From Nemophila menziesii (Eukaryota; Streptophyta; Magnoliopsida; Boraginales; Hydrophyllaceae): 64,000 nt of DNA. Position 1 is the stretch's first letter. Each line of letters begins with the position of its first letter. Shown piece after piece: positions 38,159-49,530 of the stretch. A program made the position numbers and the translations under genes. The stretch covers positions 12,091,186 to 12,155,185 of the forward strand of contig JARWIR010000013.1 in the NCBI GenBank assembly GCA_029959085.1. The letters run 5' to 3'. Below the pieces are notes generated by a model. It saw only the letters and a program-made list of their open reading frames with translations, had not been told where the DNA came from and ran no database searches.

Positions 38159-41100
38159 TAATCTTGTATATTGATGACAGATTTGAAAGAGATTTTTTTT
38201 TTCAAAAGTCACTATAGTCGTTACTTGGTTGAGTTTGAAAGCTTATAAATAGGCACTATACATTTGAAGAAGAAAATAAAAGACTAAAACTTTCAAGAGT
38301 AAATAATTAAATGGAATAGTTAACTAAAGTGTGCATCTATCTTATCGTCGTTGGAGTTTTGGATCAGTGTAAGAGTTCTTCTTTATTTTGTGAGAGGATT
38401 TCAGATTATTCTATACAAATCAAGTTATTATAATGTGAACGATTAAAGTAAATTACTCTGTGGAGATAGACATTGTTTTTTGAACTCATTAAAGTTTTTG
38501 TATTTTTTTTTCATTTATCTTCGATATACGATCCTAAAACACAGAAATCAGATATATCCCAACAAAAAAAATGGTAAGGAAACTTGTATAAAGGTCGGTA
38601 TACATGATATTTCTTCTTACGCCATGTATGTATTTCTCATCCTTATCTTATTCTATAATCAAATTATCGTTCATGTGTCTAATTTTTGTGGGAAATAAGG
38701 AGTTGAAAAGAATTTACTTGATAAATTGGAATTATTTACTTACGTTTGAAGATGTAGGGGGAATGTGATCGTTGACTCCTTACAAAATCACTATTAATGG
38801 GGATATATAACGTGATATTATCATGTATAAATCACTATTAGGGGGAATTAGTGATACCAAGAGGCGATCCACTAATAACTGAGGTATTTGGCTAATTTAT
38901 CTATCTGAATATACTATGTATTTGTTGATTAAAGTTTAAGATTTGTAGTAATTAAAGATAAGAAAGCTTATCTTATGGGTGAGTGCAAATGGGGAAATCT
39001 TAAACCATATAAAATCTTATGCATAACTAACTTAATGATAAAACCTTAATTTACTTGTTAAATCAAAAAGGATTATTGCCTGGTAGTAGAATTGAATGCA
39101 CACGAACAATTCTGCAATGGTTGTCAGTCACTCTCTCGCTTAAGATAATCCAGACAAATTCTTCCTTATTTGTTTAAGTTGTATTCATCGTAGAATCCGA
39201 TCCTTCAGGTATGACCTAGAATATCACTTTAGACACTTGTCTTATCATGCCATTTAATACAGACTTATAATTGTCTAACCACTAATTCTCCTTTGGTGAT
39301 CCTCTATGGATTCTTCTTGAAGATGTAATTACGTACAAAAAATTATAACAAAGTACAACTTGTAATTAAGATAAATCTAATGTTTAATTAATTATTGTAA
39401 GAGGTCTACAATAATCCTAGATCGCCATCCTAAGTGGTGGACTCTAATTATTCGTACTGGAGATGAAAAGCAAAATACTAATAATGAATAATTTTTGATT
39501 TTTTGTTCTCTTCTTTTTCCCCCTTGAAATAAAGAAGAAGGAAGTTAGGGTTGACTAAAAAATAAGTACAATTAATAAAATGTTAATTAAATAACTAATT
39601 ACTTAATTCTAGCTTTATCTCCTGATCTTCTATTCTTCGTGGACTCCTTTTGAAAAGTATTGAAGAATGATGGGGAATTTATATGGTAAATGACCAAGAA
39701 CATTCCGGTTAAAAATTCTAATTATTTCTTAATACGTTAGTATATTTTTACTTGAATGACTTATTAAACTAAATAATTTTGAATAATATCCGACTTATAT
39801 TTGTATACTTAAACTACCCTTATTTAAGTATATACTATTTAAATTTGAATACAATATTTATTTATTTTTCAATATTAAACAAATAGTTGACCACCACCCC
39901 CTATGGCCGCCCATCACTCCAGCCACATGCACCTCTTGTCACAACCACCTCCGACCACTACCATGTTCAACCACCCATTTTTGGTCACCACTTGTAAGTC
40001 ATATAAGGTGTGAATTGGACACTAATCAAGATTAATCCTAATTGAAAACTTTTAAGAAGTCAATTATAAGCTGGAGAAACTTATCCTAGGAAGTCAAACA
40101 TAAGGGGAATACAATATATATATATATATATGTTTGATAAACAATCATGCAAAACAATATAAAGTGCTATATTTAAAGAGTTAGGGATGGAGAGTACACG
40201 AGTATTGTTGAGTACTTCGAACTCTCGAGGGCCTAATCCACAACTTAAGGAAATGATACCTTATGATTTTTAAACTTCTCAAGAAAGTGTCTTATATCAT
40301 AATTGTGAAACAAAACCCGATTACAGTTGATATTTACATATATTACCATAAACCCACAACTGTGATTTTTTTGGGCTCAATCAAAATCATCTATTCGTAT
40401 CAACACGAGGGAACCACAACCACTTCACACAAGGAAACTTTTCTCTACTCTAACCTTGGAACTACAATGCCTAATCTAGAGAAAAAGGACTAAAGTGTTT
40501 AATATGTATTACAATTGATTTAAATCTCTCTTGTATAGTAATTATAACTATGAAGTCAAGCTAAGAAAATGAAGATTAGAACTTGAATTGAGTTGCTCGA
40601 GATCTCTTGATTGACGCTTGAATGTTATGTGTAAATGGTGTGGTTGAAGAATTGAATAAATGCTTTAAATAATCCCTCTTATATATCCATTTAATACCCC
40701 CAAATTTCTAAAGACCCATTCTTTCATTAAATGTTGAAACAAATCTAGATCGGCATAACGACCTTAAAACATTGTCCCCCTAATTTGCTTTTCTATAGGA
40801 AACCGGGTTTCATAATAAATGCTCTAAAGTTATAAATCAAAGACAAAAAATAGCTAAGATAAGACACTGAATCGGTTACCCAATATTTGAATAATTTTGG
40901 CATCTCGATGATCGTCGTCATACCGGTCTATACAATTGGTATCCCAAAATTCTTTTTGTATGGTGAAAATGGTATGTGGCTCGAGAACCTTGGGTTTAAC
41001 ATATAACAGGAACACATTCCTTAGAATCACACCAAGTTAGTTCAATTTGGAAACACTTTTGTTTTACCTTAGGGCCAAGATTTGAATGGTAGAGGACCAA

Positions 41101-41624
41101 GGGGAGTGGTCTGGGCCAATTGGAGTGGTATGGGAACATAATAATGGAAGGATTCAAGTCACTATATATTTCCCAAGGTCATGTTTAACCGATGGAGGAT
41201 TATATATGAGCCCTCACACTTATTGGACCAAGTACAACATGTCCATTTGTTGGCATATTTATCAAATCTACTTTGCTTATGAGTTTCCTAAAGAGTTCCA
41301 ATTTTGAAATAGACTGCACCCCCATCTTCTCGTATAGGTCCTGAATTGCGTTTAAGTCTTCAATATAACAACTATTGAAACTATAAAAAGTTGGTATTCA
41401 TAAATTTATTTTCACAAGTATTATCTATCATCGTTGTTGGGAAAAGAATATATAGAGAAGGCTACCAAGATTTAGAGATGACAGGGTTAACGAAAATGTG
41501 AGCAATACGTTTTTCTATGTTTAACGAGATATTTTGACTAAGAGAGATGTATTTAGATTGTCGCTAGCGTCATGCCTTTTTCCTCGCCAACCCGTAAAGT
41601 ATTGCTCGTTATTATCATCCTCTG
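38159..41624. other. Unassigned repeat-rich DNA
   Basis: 38240-38570 is LTR-like (CTTATAAATAGGC TATA box, then a leader-like stretch) without a provable partner. 38790-38860 holds two copies of ATCACTATTA(A/G)GGGG. 39890-40000 is rich in CCACC. A + frame at 41086-41307 has no recognised motif. I find no supportable gene. Confidence 0.35.
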
Positions 41625-41627
41625 TTA

Positions 41628-43348
41628 GGTGTCGTTTGTTTTTTTAAGTAATAAGTGTTGAATGCTGAATGAACAGCTGAATATGACTTATTCTGTTAAG
41701 AGGTAGTGTCTGAATGATTCATACCTAGTTTGAAATCTTAATGAAACAGACCCGTTAAGAGTCATTCAGATCTGAATTGGACAGGTAAAACAAACAGTCT
41801 TATTGATCCAGTGATGACTCCTCATTTGTGATAGATTAATGTTAGGATGAGACATCATTTTTAGTGTTTTAGAAGTCATAAATGTCGATTTTCTTGAGAA
41901 ATAGTGCACTCTCCTATTTTGAGTCTTGATTTGTTGAATTATTATTTTTAGAGCATATTGAGTTTAATTGTTTATTTTAGTGTGAAGCTTTAAAGATAAT
42001 TATGGAGATTAATTAGAGTCCAAGTCAAAGACTACAACTTATGGAAAGAGATTAGCATGGTAATTGGAGATAAGGAAACAAAAGCTAAAAAGATGGAAAA
42101 GGAAAAGCTGCCTAAATCTGAATTCTGCAGTACACGCCTAAAGAAGTGGCGATTTACCTAAGAAATAGGCCGATTTTGGTAATTTCCTTTCGTAGGTACA
42201 AAGATAATTCTGTTACGATTCTTTTGGTATCTTATGGAGCTCAAACCGACCAATAACGAAGAAGATATGCTCAAAACGATCCAGCAGTGTTTATCTTTAT
42301 TTCCATACGAATTTGAGTTGGGATAGGAGTCCAATACTTTATCTCTTCCTCAAGAAAACGAATTAGGTCTTCTAAACACCTATAAATACACCCTTATATC
42401 ACTTGTAAAATCATCCTTGCCTCATAGTAATTAGTTCTTAAGGTTTTATTCTTCCAGTTTATTGTAGAGAGCAAGATGATGTCTTTTGTAATTTCTTTTA
42501 GTTTATTTCCTTCAGGTATGAACTAAACCTCCCATAGCTTGGGTTTTGCATAATGTATAAACTATGAATTCTAATTCTTCTATCTAAGTTTCTTTGGGAA
42601 TTATATGTTTTAATCTGATATTAACTACTTACTTTATATTTGTTTATGTGTTTTGATTTATTATCTTTCCTAGAATTGATCACTTTAGGATTGTTTTAAT
42701 AGTAGTTAGATGGTCTCCTTGACAGGGTGTTTAACTATTGAACCACCACATAATGTCTAGTGTCGATATTAGTTCTGACAAAACATGATTCTAACTAGAT
42801 AGTCATTAGGGTTTGTTTTAATCACCATATCACCAATGATTGTAGTGTTCTGTTTAAGGCCTTAGTGGCGTTTGATAACCCTATTTGAGACCTCGGAATT
42901 TAGAATCCTGACTAAGTATACAAGAGCTAATATTCTCCCTTATAAACTAGATCTATAGATAGAATTAGAAGGATTAGTGCATACTAGCAAAACCTAAGCT
43001 ATATCTCTCATCTCATATTCTTAATCTTTTATTTTATTGTCTTTATTTTCTTAGTTTAATTTGCTATTTTCGAAATATGTTCCCTTTAGTTTATTGTCTT
43101 CTAATTATTTACTTCTACTCGTAATTCCTACTCACGCGTATAACACACTTAAGTCCCTGAGAACGAACTCAACTTACTAACTAAAACTTGCATACATCCT
43201 GAAATACTTGCAGTACTGTGCCTGTCTAGGGTGAGAGTGCGTAGTTTCTTGGCTTAATTTTATCTTATTTTTATCACACCCTAGGCAACACCATCCAGTG
43301 TCTTAATGAACTAGATTAAGATCTCATTAAGTGAAAACAAACACCCCA
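41628..43348. mobile_element. Tourist-like (PIF/Harbinger) MITE split by a solo LTR
   Basis: The left part (41628-41811) starts GGTGTCGTTTGTT after TTA; the right part (43294-43348) ends GAAAACAAACACCCC before TTA (43349-43351). The combined ~240-bp sequence is homologous to the intact element at 48135 in the opposite orientation. The intervening 1482 bp are the solo LTR. Confidence 0.82.
41812..43293. mobile_element. Solo LTR, copy 1 (1482 bp)
   Basis: TCCAG is duplicated exactly at 41807-41811 and 43294-43298. The element begins TGATGACTCCTC and ends CAACACCA, the TG..CA ends of LTRs. Homology along the whole length with 59145-60630 supports one unit. No internal protein region remains, so recombination between two LTRs probably removed it. 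The CTTGCAG..GGGTG 3' portion resembles Ty3/Gypsy LTRs; the lineage is uncertain. Confidence 0.88.
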
Positions 43349-43351
43349 TTA

Positions 43352-43880
43352 CTATCCCAAGGGCCTTACAGAATAAATCATTCTTGTTGGAAAGGACTCC
43401 ATCTAATAGATTCAAACCATCTAGGTCGAAAAAACCCAAGTTTTTTAAGATATTGCCTAAGGCATTAGGCGTTAGACTCCAACGCTTTTATTATAGGGAC
43501 CCTGATCTTCCACTTCATTGTTTCGAAGCGATGGTTCTAGCAAAAAACAAGATCGGTGTTCCAACGTCAAAGAAGAAGATGAATCATCTTTGGGGCCTTA
43601 TTGGTCCCGTAACTTGCAAGAAATTGAAACTTAACATGTTAATTATTGCTTTCCACTTTGCTAAGAACCACATCATTACTTGGGAGAATCACCCTTGGAT
43701 CGTTAAGGGTCATTATATAGTTCTCTGGAACCAAAAGATCCATTTTAACAAATTAGATTTTCCCTAAAACCATTTTTTGGATCCAAATACATAACCTCCC
43801 CCGAGACTCTATTAAAGAGGACAACATACTTGCCCGTGCATCTCCTTTGGGTACTATGGGTGAGTTTTTCATAAGTCAAG
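43352..43880 (+). pseudogene. LINE ORF1 fragment (DUF4283-like)
   Basis: The frame at 43384-43767 contains LWGLIGPVTCKKLKLNM, IIAFHFAKNHIITWENHPWI and VKGHYIVLW, matching the DUF4283 domain of plant LINE ORF1/gag-like proteins. It is truncated on both sides, with stops following, and lies directly against the right end of the split Tourist element. Confidence 0.65.
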
Positions 43881-44002
43881 AAACGTTTTTTTTCTGCCTT
43901 TATGTGTATATACTATATATCGATTGAAAGGTTTATTTCCTCAATATCATTACCAAATCCAAGCCTCGTTTTTTTGTCAAACAAGCCTATTTATATTAGA
44001 GA

Positions 44003-45682
44003 GGGAAAACTATTTTTTAAGGCCTTGGGCCTATCTGCAATACTCCCAAAAGCCTTCCATTTAGTATCTAACTGGATCACAACTAAACACTAATTATTGA
44101 CCAATTAACCCTCCCCCTTCCCTCAATTTATAGTAAAAACAAAGAACAAAACAAAAACCCTATAATGGGTCGGATCCCACCCTATGCTCTTATCCTTCCC
44201 TCTCTCTCCTCTCTCGTTCCATACCTCACCTTTCCTATCTCTTCTCTCTCTTCACCAGATCTCACCTTCCCACCAACAAGCTCTTTTGCACAAGAAAAAC
44301 CGGCGACGTTGTGTGGACCATTCCCCACCAACGTATCCCGTCACCCTCAAATCTCACCTTCCCACCAATAAGCTCTTCTGCACAAGAAAAACTGGCGTCG
44401 TTCGTGGTCCATTCTCGACCTTTATCAAGCGCCAGGACCATATGTTCACGCCGTCTCCCTCCACTGCCAAAGAAAACCCTGTCATTAGTGGACCTCAGAT
44501 TTGACCTTCTCTCTTCTCTCTCGCATTGGAATACCAAACAAAAAGAAATCTCTGGACCATTCTCCACCTCCATCAAGCGTCGGGACCATTCCACACATTC
44601 ATCAAGCGCTGCCGTCTGGTCCATTCTCCACTATCTTCAAACGCTACTGCCTTGACCATTCTCTACCTTCATCAAGTGTTGCCGCCTCCTTGACCATTCT
44701 CCACCATCATCAAACGTCGTTGTAAGGCTTTTATCGTGTGAGAAGTTTGGCACAACTGCTGGAGATGGTACGTATCCAAATCACCGCTGCCATTCTCCAT
44801 TATCATCAAATCGGCTAAGGCAAAGAACCCAAATGAAGGTATAAAATTAATTTATTTTAACCTAACCTAATCTCATCAGAATGTTTTTTATTCCAGTGGT
44901 GAGCATGAAGAGATTTCTTTTTGTTCTTTGTTCCAATGATGCGAGGGTGAAAAGATTCCGTTTTATTTTTTGTTCCAATGCAGCGAGTGTAAAAAAATTC
45001 ATTTTTTTGTTTCAATGCTGCTAGTGTGAAGACTTTTGTTTTTCAAATATGTTTTTAATTTCGGGTCCAGTGTCGGGTGTGAAGAGTTTTTTCTGTTTCG
45101 TTTTAGTTCCAATGTTGGGAATGAATAGATGTGAGGGTAAAGAGATGGTCTAATTAGGTGCGTACCCATCTGGTCCACACCTGTTATCGTTCGCCTTGTG
45201 TGTGTACCTGTTTGGCTATTATTCGCCTTGGGGTGCATACCCATCTAACTATTGTTTGACTTTGGTGCGTACCCATCTACCTATTGGTTGACTTAGGTAC
45301 ATACCGCCTAGGTACACAGACTTATTGTTATTCGAAATGGGTTCGTACCCACTTGGACTTTGACATGGACTACTATCTGGACTTTGACATGGACAAGAAT
45401 GAATTGGGTTTATATCAATTAAAAATGACTTAATAACAATGTATAACGACGTGGGTCTATACCCACTGTATAATGAAATGGATTTGATATGTATTATATA
45501 CGTACATCACTGGGTAATTTACAAAAATAGGTACAAGTTTAAATGGAAATGAATGTAAAAAAGGTATAAAGGTAAAAAATCAAAACCAAAAAATTTGGTA
45601 TAGAAATTTTATAGAATTTTTTTTTAACTGAGACTTTAAATATAAACTTTTTGAAATTCATGCCTAAAAGAGTATTTTTCTC
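44003..45682. mobile_element. 1.7-kb non-autonomous MULE related to the 36035 element
   Basis: TATTAGAGA is duplicated exactly at 43994-44002 and 45683-45691. The ends read GGGAAAACTATTTTTTAAGGCC and, inverted, GAGAAAAATACTCTTTTAGGCA. Cargo parallels the 36035 element: CT-rich leader, repeated GACCATTCTCCACC(A)TCATCAA phrases (44400-44715), CCAAATGAAGGTA junction, ~45-bp GAAGAGATT..TTTGTTCCAATG repeats (44880-45110), and GTGCGTACCCATCT repeats (45150-45300). No transposase. Confidence 0.87.
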
Positions 45683-45691
45683 TATTAGAGA

Positions 45692-46174
45692 CGACCAAAT
45701 AATTGGATGGACATATATAGATTTGCTAATAGAGGACATGACGCTATATTGTATTGGGCTATAGTGTTAGGTGTTAAAAAGGGACACTCAAAATGATCAT
45801 GGGCTGAAATTCTTTGGAAACATTTGTGGTCCACAAAAAAGAACACTTGCTGTCTGAACCTGAAACCAGCCCATACATTTGGTATTATTGAGGTTTTAGT
45901 GCTCTAACAATAATATGTACAATTATAATTTAAGTTTTATCCCACCTACCCATTTTAGCCCGTCGGACCAAAATATCGCTTTCAGTTTAGCTGACTTGTC
46001 GTCTTTTCAGTTCTGCAAATATCCTAAGCAACAGAGCAACTAAACTAGACACTCATTGCAGTCTCCCTTCATATATATATATATACCTAAGCTCATCTTA
46101 ATTACGATAATTGTGTATAGTGAAGCTGAAGATTAAGCTCATTAATTAAATTACAATTTTTTCGATTTATTCTA
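45692..46174 (+). promoter_or_regulatory. Upstream region of the DCL gene
   Basis: A TATATATATATATA run at 46073-46086 lies about 90 bp before the ATG and can serve as the TATA box. Upstream of it the sequence is unremarkable; no recognised plastid-gene element was identified. Confidence 0.45.
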
Positions 46175-47117
46175 ATGGCTTCAATTACTTCTCCTTATAA
46201 ATGTTTCCAACTACATTTTCTACAAAGAAACCCTATCTCTTTAACACCTCCCTCTCTTTCAATTTCTGTTTACCCTTTGCGGTTGCGCCGCTGCTGCTTG
46301 GCAGTTGGCGGCCATGGTTATTCATACGGGGCGGACTTATTGAGGAAGCCGGTGGTGTCACGGCCGGTGGTAGAGGAAAATAAGGAAGAGGTGGAAGAGG
46401 AGGAGGATGACGGACCTGCGACAGAGTGGGTGGATTGGGAGGATCGGATATTAGAGGACACGGTTCCGTTAGTAAATTTTGTGAGAATGATTCTTACTCC
46501 TGGAAGGTAAACTGTAAATTGCACCATTAGTCCCTGATTCTTTCAAAATAGGCAAATGTACTCTGTGTTACTATTGATTTGATGTGTTACATATAATTAA
46601 GAATGTTGCAAACATACCATTCCAATATTCAATTGAAATTTTTGTATCGAAAATATATTATTCGTATTTGCAATCTTATCATATTATTATACTGTGGCTT
46701 AGCTGCTTAATATTTCTATATTGATACGTTTGTATTAATTTTTATAAGCAGATATGAATCTGGTGATAGATTAAGTCCTGAACATGAGAGAACAATTCTA
46801 GATAGGTTGCTTCCATATCATCCCAAATGTGAAGAGAAAATTGGTGATGGAGTTGATTACATAACGGTTTTTCTCTCTTCCGAAACTGCCCTTGTTAGTG
46901 TTAATATTTGCTCATTTAATTTCTTGATATGGATTTACAGATTGGTTATCATCCTAATTTCGAGAGATCACGATGTTTATTCATAGTACGCAAAGATGGG
47001 GAGTTAATAGACTTTTCATACTGGAAATGTATAAGGGAGATGATTAGAAAAAAATATCCTCTCTATGCAGAAAGTTTTATCATTAAACATATTAAGGGAC
47101 CTAGACGCAAAGACTGA
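46175..47117 (+). CDS. DCL: DCL-like plastid protein (DUF3223), three exons
   Basis: Exons 46175-46506, 46752-46866 and 46941-47117 join through GT..AG introns to 207 residues. The N-terminus (about 1-55) is Ser/Thr/Arg-rich and lacks acids, like a chloroplast transit peptide; an acidic linker (EEVEEEEDD) follows. From about residue 85 the DCL domain runs to the end: WEDRILEDTVPLVNFVRMIL, YESGDRLSPEHERTILDRLL, YHP, IGYHPNFERSRCLFIVRKDG, DFSYWKC. DCL of tomato is required for chloroplast development and palisade cell shape and for plastid rRNA (4.5S) maturation; related domains occur at the C-terminus of plant RNA polymerase IV/V subunits. Length and intron structure look intact. AATAAA at 47265 is a plausible polyadenylation signal. 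It could be any of several plant DCL paralogues. Confidence 0.9.
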
Positions 47118-47954
47118 AGGTAATTATTTAGGTGTACATTTAAGTTGTGATGGGGAATGGTTTTGTTAGTAGTGGAGGACTATTGGTGCAAAGTTATATT
47201 TGTCAGATGTAATATCGTGTATGATTAATTATAATTAGAATTTTTTATGTGTGTATTTTTTACTCAATAAATGTATGGTTTATTTTTGGCTAACAGAAAA
47301 ATAGAATGGAGATGAAAAAGTATTACTTCAGTTTTGTCTTTTTTGTTTATTGATGTTATATTAGTGGTTCTATGTTTGATTATTTCAATTTTAATAGTAC
47401 AAAATCTGAAACTGTTTGTAATGTAGTGGGAGTATTATTTGTAGTAGGTCTCCCTCTCTTTCAGCTAACCGATATGATGGTCCTATAGTAGGATTGAGAC
47501 CACAAGAACTGAAATAACATTGTGATGTATACATACATACATAGAGTTTCAATTTTTTGGGTTATCAAAATGTGACTATTTTCTGGGTTAGGATCATACC
47601 GGGGTGGAATATTGTACATTTGCCCCCCGCCTTATATATTAGCCTCCCACCCTCACCTGAGTATTAGCCCTTCCCGGACTAATCATTAACCTTCTTAGAG
47701 TTATGTATGTGTATGCTGTAATAACAATTGTTTTGGACCATTGCATAATATGAATTAAAGTTGAAATATATGATCTTTTTGGATTAGGTTTCAACAAAGT
47801 AGAGATTGTCTTTCTATTGGGGGAAGGGGGAAAGTCTGTGGTGAGGTTTGGGATTGGGGTATGTGAGAATTAACAAAGATAGTGTTTGATATGTTTGAAA
47901 AAAACAATAAGAGCGATTCTTGTTTGTATATTTTGTTCAATTTTATCTATATAT
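47118..47954. other. Downstream flank of DCL; no gene seen
   Basis: AT-rich with a short C-rich patch near 47630-47680. No element ends are recognised until 47964. Confidence 0.5.
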
Positions 47955-47963
47955 TATAGTGAA

Positions 47964-48368
47964 GAGTAATGCTGGATATCACCCCAAATCACATCACCTT
48001 TTTATTACCTTCTAGGTGGATTTTAAATTAATCAATCACATGATTTCTCTTTCCTTATTTTCTCTCTCCTTTACGATTGGTCCACCTAGGAGGCGATAAA
48101 AGAGTGATGCGATTTGGGGTGATATCCAGCATTAGGGGGTGTTTGTTTGCACTTAATGAGGTCTTAATCGGGTTCATTAAGACACTGGATCAATAAGACT
48201 GTTTGTTGTCCAATTCAGATCTGAATGCCTCTTAATGGGTTTGTTTTATTAAGATTTCAAACTAAATCCGAATCATTCAGACACTGCCTCTTAACAGAAT
48301 AAGTTCTATTCAGATGTTCATTCAGCATCCAGCACTTATTACTTTAAAAAACAAACGACACCTTACTC
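47964..48368. mobile_element. MULE-type MITE interrupted by a Tourist element
   Basis: The ends GAGTAATGCTGGATATCACCCC (left) and inverted GAGTAATGCTGGATATCACCCC are restored when 48135-48365 is removed. Flanks TATAGTGAA (47955-47963) and TATAGTCAT (48369-48377) match at 7 of 9 positions. The MITE itself is about 174 bp. Confidence 0.82.
48135..48362. mobile_element. Tourist-like MITE (228 bp), nested
   Basis: The termini GGGGGTGTTTGTTTG and, inverted, GGTGTCGTTTGTTTT are flanked by TTA on both sides (48132-48134, 48363-48365), the PIF/Harbinger signature. It lies three bases from the right end of the host MITE. Confidence 0.88.
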
Positions 48369-48498
48369 TATAGTCATTTATTTCATTCTGTATTCATTTT
48401 CCTATCTAACACTTCAGACCATAAATATGTAACTTGAATACACTCCTTATGTAAGATTGTTGAGTAGGAGTATGAGGTGCAAATATAATAACTTTAAT

Positions 48499-48691
48499 GA
48501 TGTAATGCTATATATCACCCCTTTTTGCTTTATTCTTACATCACCTCCTATATGTCACCTTATGTGGAATTAAATAAAAGAGAGAGAAAAATCATAATTA
48601 GGAGAAAGAAACGGTTTGATTAGTGCTTAAAACCTCCACATAAGAGGTGATATAAGGGTGAAACATAAAAGGGTGATATATATCATTACTC
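48499..48691. mobile_element. 193-bp MULE-type MITE with 10-bp duplication
   Basis: The left end GATGTAATGCTATATATCACCCC and inverted right end GAGTAATGATATATATCACCC pair. TAACTTTAAT is duplicated exactly at 48489-48498 and 48692-48701. Confidence 0.85.
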
Positions 48692-48701
48692 TAACTTTAA
48701 T

Positions 48702-49530
48702 GATACAAAACTAGTGAGACTTAAATGGTATTTTGACGCGTGTTCCTTAGGTTTTAGGCTCAAGGTTGTTATTGTTACAACTACATTTCCTAATTTTTTG
48801 TAATAGTTGACCAAAAAGAAAAGATTTTTTTTGTATTCTCTTTGCATCTAAATAATTATGTTTCGAGTCTTTTATAAAAATTTAAAATATAATCATTATT
48901 TTTCTGTAATTAAAATGTTTTTCGTATGTATTAAAAACTTTTTTTTTTTGATCGGCGTATGTATTAAAAACATAATTATGATATTTTAATAAAAATAGTA
49001 GAAACAGTTGGCAGAAAATATATAATATATTTTTGAAAACAGTTATTTTAAAGTTATATTTTTAATAGATGAACAACTATTATTTTGAAGGGGAAAAAAT
49101 TGTGGAAGGAATCTTGGTTGCTAAGTTCAATAAATAAATAATAAGCTCAAATGATTGAGGAGGTCAATGGGTATGAAAGTTTCGAATAACGTGATCAATG
49201 GATATCAAAGATCAAAAGATCGTGACAATCAGTTGGGTCCATTAGTGACTCACTAAGTATTTATTGGTCTTGAAGTTTTTTGAAATATATTTCGTACTTT
49301 GTCGTGGGTTATTCCAATAAAAAATTAGTTTGTTTATATATTTATTCTGTCAAAATTGAAGAATATTTTAAGCAGAAATGAACTTACTCTCCATGTCAAA
49401 AAATAAAATAAAATTTATACCTCTTTGAGCGATATCGGATGGTATCATGACTTCATTTTTTAGTCAAAGATGTCATGACTTAGATGTTATTTATTTGTCA
49501 GAAAAAAAAAATGAAAAAAATATGGGTCAA
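48702..49530. other. AT-rich, no gene recognised
   Basis: Nothing beyond simple A/T runs is seen. Confidence 0.5.
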
